From: UMGS1696 sp964463375
GTDB taxonomy: Bacteria; Bacillota; Clostridia; Oscillospirales; CAG-272
Direction of reading: 5' to 3'
Length of the DNA stretch: 32,615 bases
Assembly: GCA_964463375.1 (NCBI GenBank)
Contig: CAYXBQ010000030.1
Span: 1-32,615 of the forward strand
Shown piece after piece: positions 30,945-32,615 of this stretch. Each line of letters begins with the position of its first letter. The first letter of the stretch is position 1. Position numbers and translations under genes: made by a program. Under the pieces are notes generated by a model, which saw only the letters and a program-made list of their open reading frames with translations, was not told the origin of the DNA and made no database searches.

Positions 30945-32228
30945 ATGATGTATGAAAACAACTGGGCATCGTTGAATGCACGTCCGGTGCCGGATTGGTT
31001 CGGCAAGGCAAAATTTGGTATCTTTATCCACTGGGGTCTGTACTCGGTGCCGGGCTACACCGGGCGTGGGCAGTACGCCGAATGGTACCGGGAGCAGCTA
31101 CAGCATCCCGATCACCCGGTGAGAGCCTTCCACGACAGAGTTTATCCCGGCAAGAAGTACGAGGACTTTGTCTCCGGCTTTACGGCAGAGCTGTTTGATG
31201 CAGCCGCCTGGGCAAAGCTGTTCCGGGATTCCGGGGCGAAGTACATCAATCTGGTCTCCAAGCACCACGACGGATTCTGTCTGTATCCTTCCAAGTACGC
31301 CTGGAACTGGAACAGCTGGGATGTGGGTCCCCATCGGGACTTCTGCATGGAGCTGCGGGAAGCCATGGAGGGCACCGGCGTGAAGTTTGGCGTGTATCAC
31401 TCGGTATACGAATGGGTCAATCCCCTGTATCTGGAAAACCCGGAGCGGTATGCCATAGAGCATCTGCATCCCATGCTAAAGGAGCTGATCGAGCGGTACC
31501 AGCCCTGGACCCTGTTCACAGACGGGGAGTGGGATCATCCCAGTGAAACCTGGCACTCCACGGAATTTCTCTCCTGGCTGTACAACGAATCCTCTGTCCG
31601 GGACTTCATCGTACCCAACGACCGGTGGGGCAAGGAGACCAGAGGACATCTGGGCGGCAACTTCACCACGGAATACGGCTACATCACCGGCAATCAGCGG
31701 ATCGAGGATGTGGTGCTGGATCGACCCTTTGAGGAATGCCGGGGCATTGGCAAATCCTTTGGCATCAACCGGATCGAGACCACCGAGGACTACATGAGTC
31801 CCAAGGAATGTATCGAGACACTGTGTTCTCTGGTGTCCAAGGGTGGCAACTTCCTGCTGAACATTGGTCCGGCGGCAGATGGCACCATCCCGGTGATCAT
31901 GGAGGAGCGACTGCTACAAATGGGGCAGTGGCTGTCCGTCAACGGTGAGGCGATCTACGACACGGCGGTATACACCAAGGAAAACGAGGACGGCGTGTAC
32001 TACACGAAGAAGGGCGACACCACCTATGCGATCCTGAACCGGTTCCCCTTTGGCACACGCACCCTGGCGCACATCCCCTATCGTCCCGGCATGAAAGCTA
32101 CATTGCTGGCAGCCCCGGATGCCCCCATCACGGTACGGGATCACGGCGGCAAGGTGGAATTGGTATTCCCACCCATCGACCCGGAAGACGTGCGGTGTCA
32201 GTGGCTGTATGCGGTGGAAGTGAAATAA
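30945..32228 (+). CDS. alpha-L-fucosidase, GH29 family
   Basis: Removes terminal alpha-L-fucose from glycans by a retaining mechanism. The 427 aa show FGIFIHWGLYSVP (24-36), KHHDGF (106-111), the nucleophile motif FTDGEWD (191-197, Asp193), and GGNFLLNIGPAADGTIP near 305-321, then a C-terminal beta domain. All are GH29 marks. No signal peptide, so the enzyme acts in the cytoplasm on imported fucosides. ATG 30945 (or the next ATG, 30948) follows GGAGG by 10 bases. It is a single gene with a bidirectional terminator after it. The acid/base residue is poorly conserved in GH29 and is not assigned. Upstream lipoprotein 3 could feed it. Confidence 0.92.
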   Translation: MMYENNWASLNARPVPDWFGKAKFGIFIHWGLYSVPGYTGRGQYAEWYREQLQHPDHPVRAFHDRVYPGKKYEDFVSGFTAELFDAAAWAKLFRDSGAKYINLVSKHHDGFCLYPSKYAWNWNSWDVGPHRDFCMELREAMEGTGVKFGVYHSVYEWVNPLYLENPERYAIEHLHPMLKELIERYQPWTLFTDGEWDHPSETWHSTEFLSWLYNESSVRDFIVPNDRWGKETRGHLGGNFTTEYGYITGNQRIEDVVLDRPFEECRGIGKSFGINRIETTEDYMSPKECIETLCSLVSKGGNFLLNIGPAADGTIPVIMEERLLQMGQWLSVNGEAIYDTAVYTKENEDGVYYTKKGDTTYAILNRFPFGTRTLAHIPYRPGMKATLLAAPDAPITVRDHGGKVELVFPPIDPEDVRCQWLYAVEVK

Positions 32229-32248
32229 TTAGGCAAAACGATATACAC

Positions 32249-32285
32249 AGAAAAAGGGCACTGGAATCGACCGGTGTCTTTTTCT
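32249..32285. terminator. bidirectional terminator between fucosidase and XRE genes
   Basis: AGAAAAAGGGCACTGG (from 32249) pairs with CCGGTGTCTTTTTCT (to 32285) around AATCGA, so both strands end in a T tract. It touches the stop codon of the XRE gene. Confidence 0.8.
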
Positions 32286-32499
32286 ATATACAATTTGTAT
32301 CATCACTTCTTCCAACTAAATAGTCTAAGGATACATGATAATAATCTGCCAACCGGATCGCTGCCCATAAGGGGATCTCTCGTTCTCCTCTTTCATACCG
32401 CTGATACACCGTCAACTGCATATGCAATAACACTGCTATTTCGCGCTGGGTCAAATCATGATCTTCTCGCAGATCCCGGCTCCTTCTGTACACAGGCAT
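32284..32499 (-). CDS. small XRE-family HTH transcription regulator
   Basis: A 71-aa protein that is almost only a lambda-Cro/XRE helix-turn-helix (HTH_3): RDLREDHDLTQREIAVLL (8-25), QLTVYQRYERGEREIP (28-43) and LIRLADYYHVSLDYLVGRSD-like end (about 46-66). It would bind DNA as a dimer. ATG at 32499 follows AAAGGTGG; in-frame ATGs at 32526 and 32553 lack such a site and the outer one overlaps a TATACT -10-like box. The gene lies at the window edge, so its target is not visible. The bases after 32554 show no gene. Confidence 0.82.
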   Translation of the reverse strand: MPVYRRSRDLREDHDLTQREIAVLLHMQLTVYQRYERGEREIPLWAAIRLADYYHVSLDYLVGRSDDTNCI

Positions 32500-32615
32500 C
32501 GTTGTACTACCACCTTTGCTATTCATTTGCAAAAATAGTATACATGAAAACACCGTTTGGTCACGGCAATCGCTTACGAAAAAGCGAAGACCTTGAGTAG
32601 ATACGCATGAGAAAG

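Overview
The window looks like a chromosome segment of a Gram-positive anaerobe of the class Clostridia, probably an Oscillospiraceae/Ruminococcaceae-type gut bacterium. The grounds are the zapA - U32 - dut - DUF4321 - maf - mreBCD gene order, the Alum_res family PLP enzyme, strong GGAGG ribosome sites, and Firmicutes-type lipoproteins and ABC exporters. This assignment is inference from gene content; no rRNA or tRNA gene was found.

Region 1 (1-4713, + strand) holds two tandem paralogous solute-binding lipoproteins and a Kef/NapA-type cation:proton antiporter. The first lipoprotein copy has lost its start codon, ribosome site and promoter at a sequence junction. Region 2 (4735-5588, - strand) is an AT-richer patch with a DUF3800 nuclease-fold gene. 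Directly behind it sits a gene-less transcription unit with a consensus promoter and a terminator, probably a small RNA. Region 3 (5637-19131, - strand) is a long run of housekeeping genes: HAD phosphatase, Alum_res enzyme, CapA-like lipoprotein, MGDG-synthase-type glycosyltransferase, flavin reductase, tRNA-dihydrouridine synthase, mreD, mreC, mreB, maf, DUF4321, dut, U32 hydroxylase-type protein and zapA. Several junctions are ATGA overlaps. Cell shape (MreBCD), division (ZapA), nucleotide sanitation (Maf, dUTPase) and RNA modification (Dus, U32) lie together, as is usual in Clostridia. A 14-bp tandem repeat and two copies of a 3'-flanking repeat interrupt the run.

Region 4 (19383-20527) has a small SleB-type cell-wall hydrolase facing a lipoprotein that seems split by a frameshift. 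Region 5 (20760-23615, - strand) is a three-gene ABC-2 exporter operon with a leader of about 245 nt. Its 3' end carries tandem hairpins that covary and then a strong terminator. Region 6 (23701-27881, - strand) is a self-contained three-gene operon with its own extended -10 promoter and a branched terminator. It encodes an unrecognised 305-aa protein, a Ycf46-like AAA+ ATPase, and a 503-aa protein that joins a restriction-endonuclease-like core (D...QxK) to a glycine-zipper membrane tail. This is the best candidate in the window for an undescribed system. Region 7 (27936-32499) has a divergent E2-acyltransferase-fold protein that lacks the catalytic His, a third solute-binding lipoprotein, a cytoplasmic GH29 alpha-L-fucosidase, and a small XRE-type repressor at the right edge.

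The lipoprotein plus fucosidase pair suggests use of fucosylated host or plant glycans, but no permease genes are present. Three lipoproteins of one family with a calcium-loop motif, in one window, point to an expanded binding-protein family.
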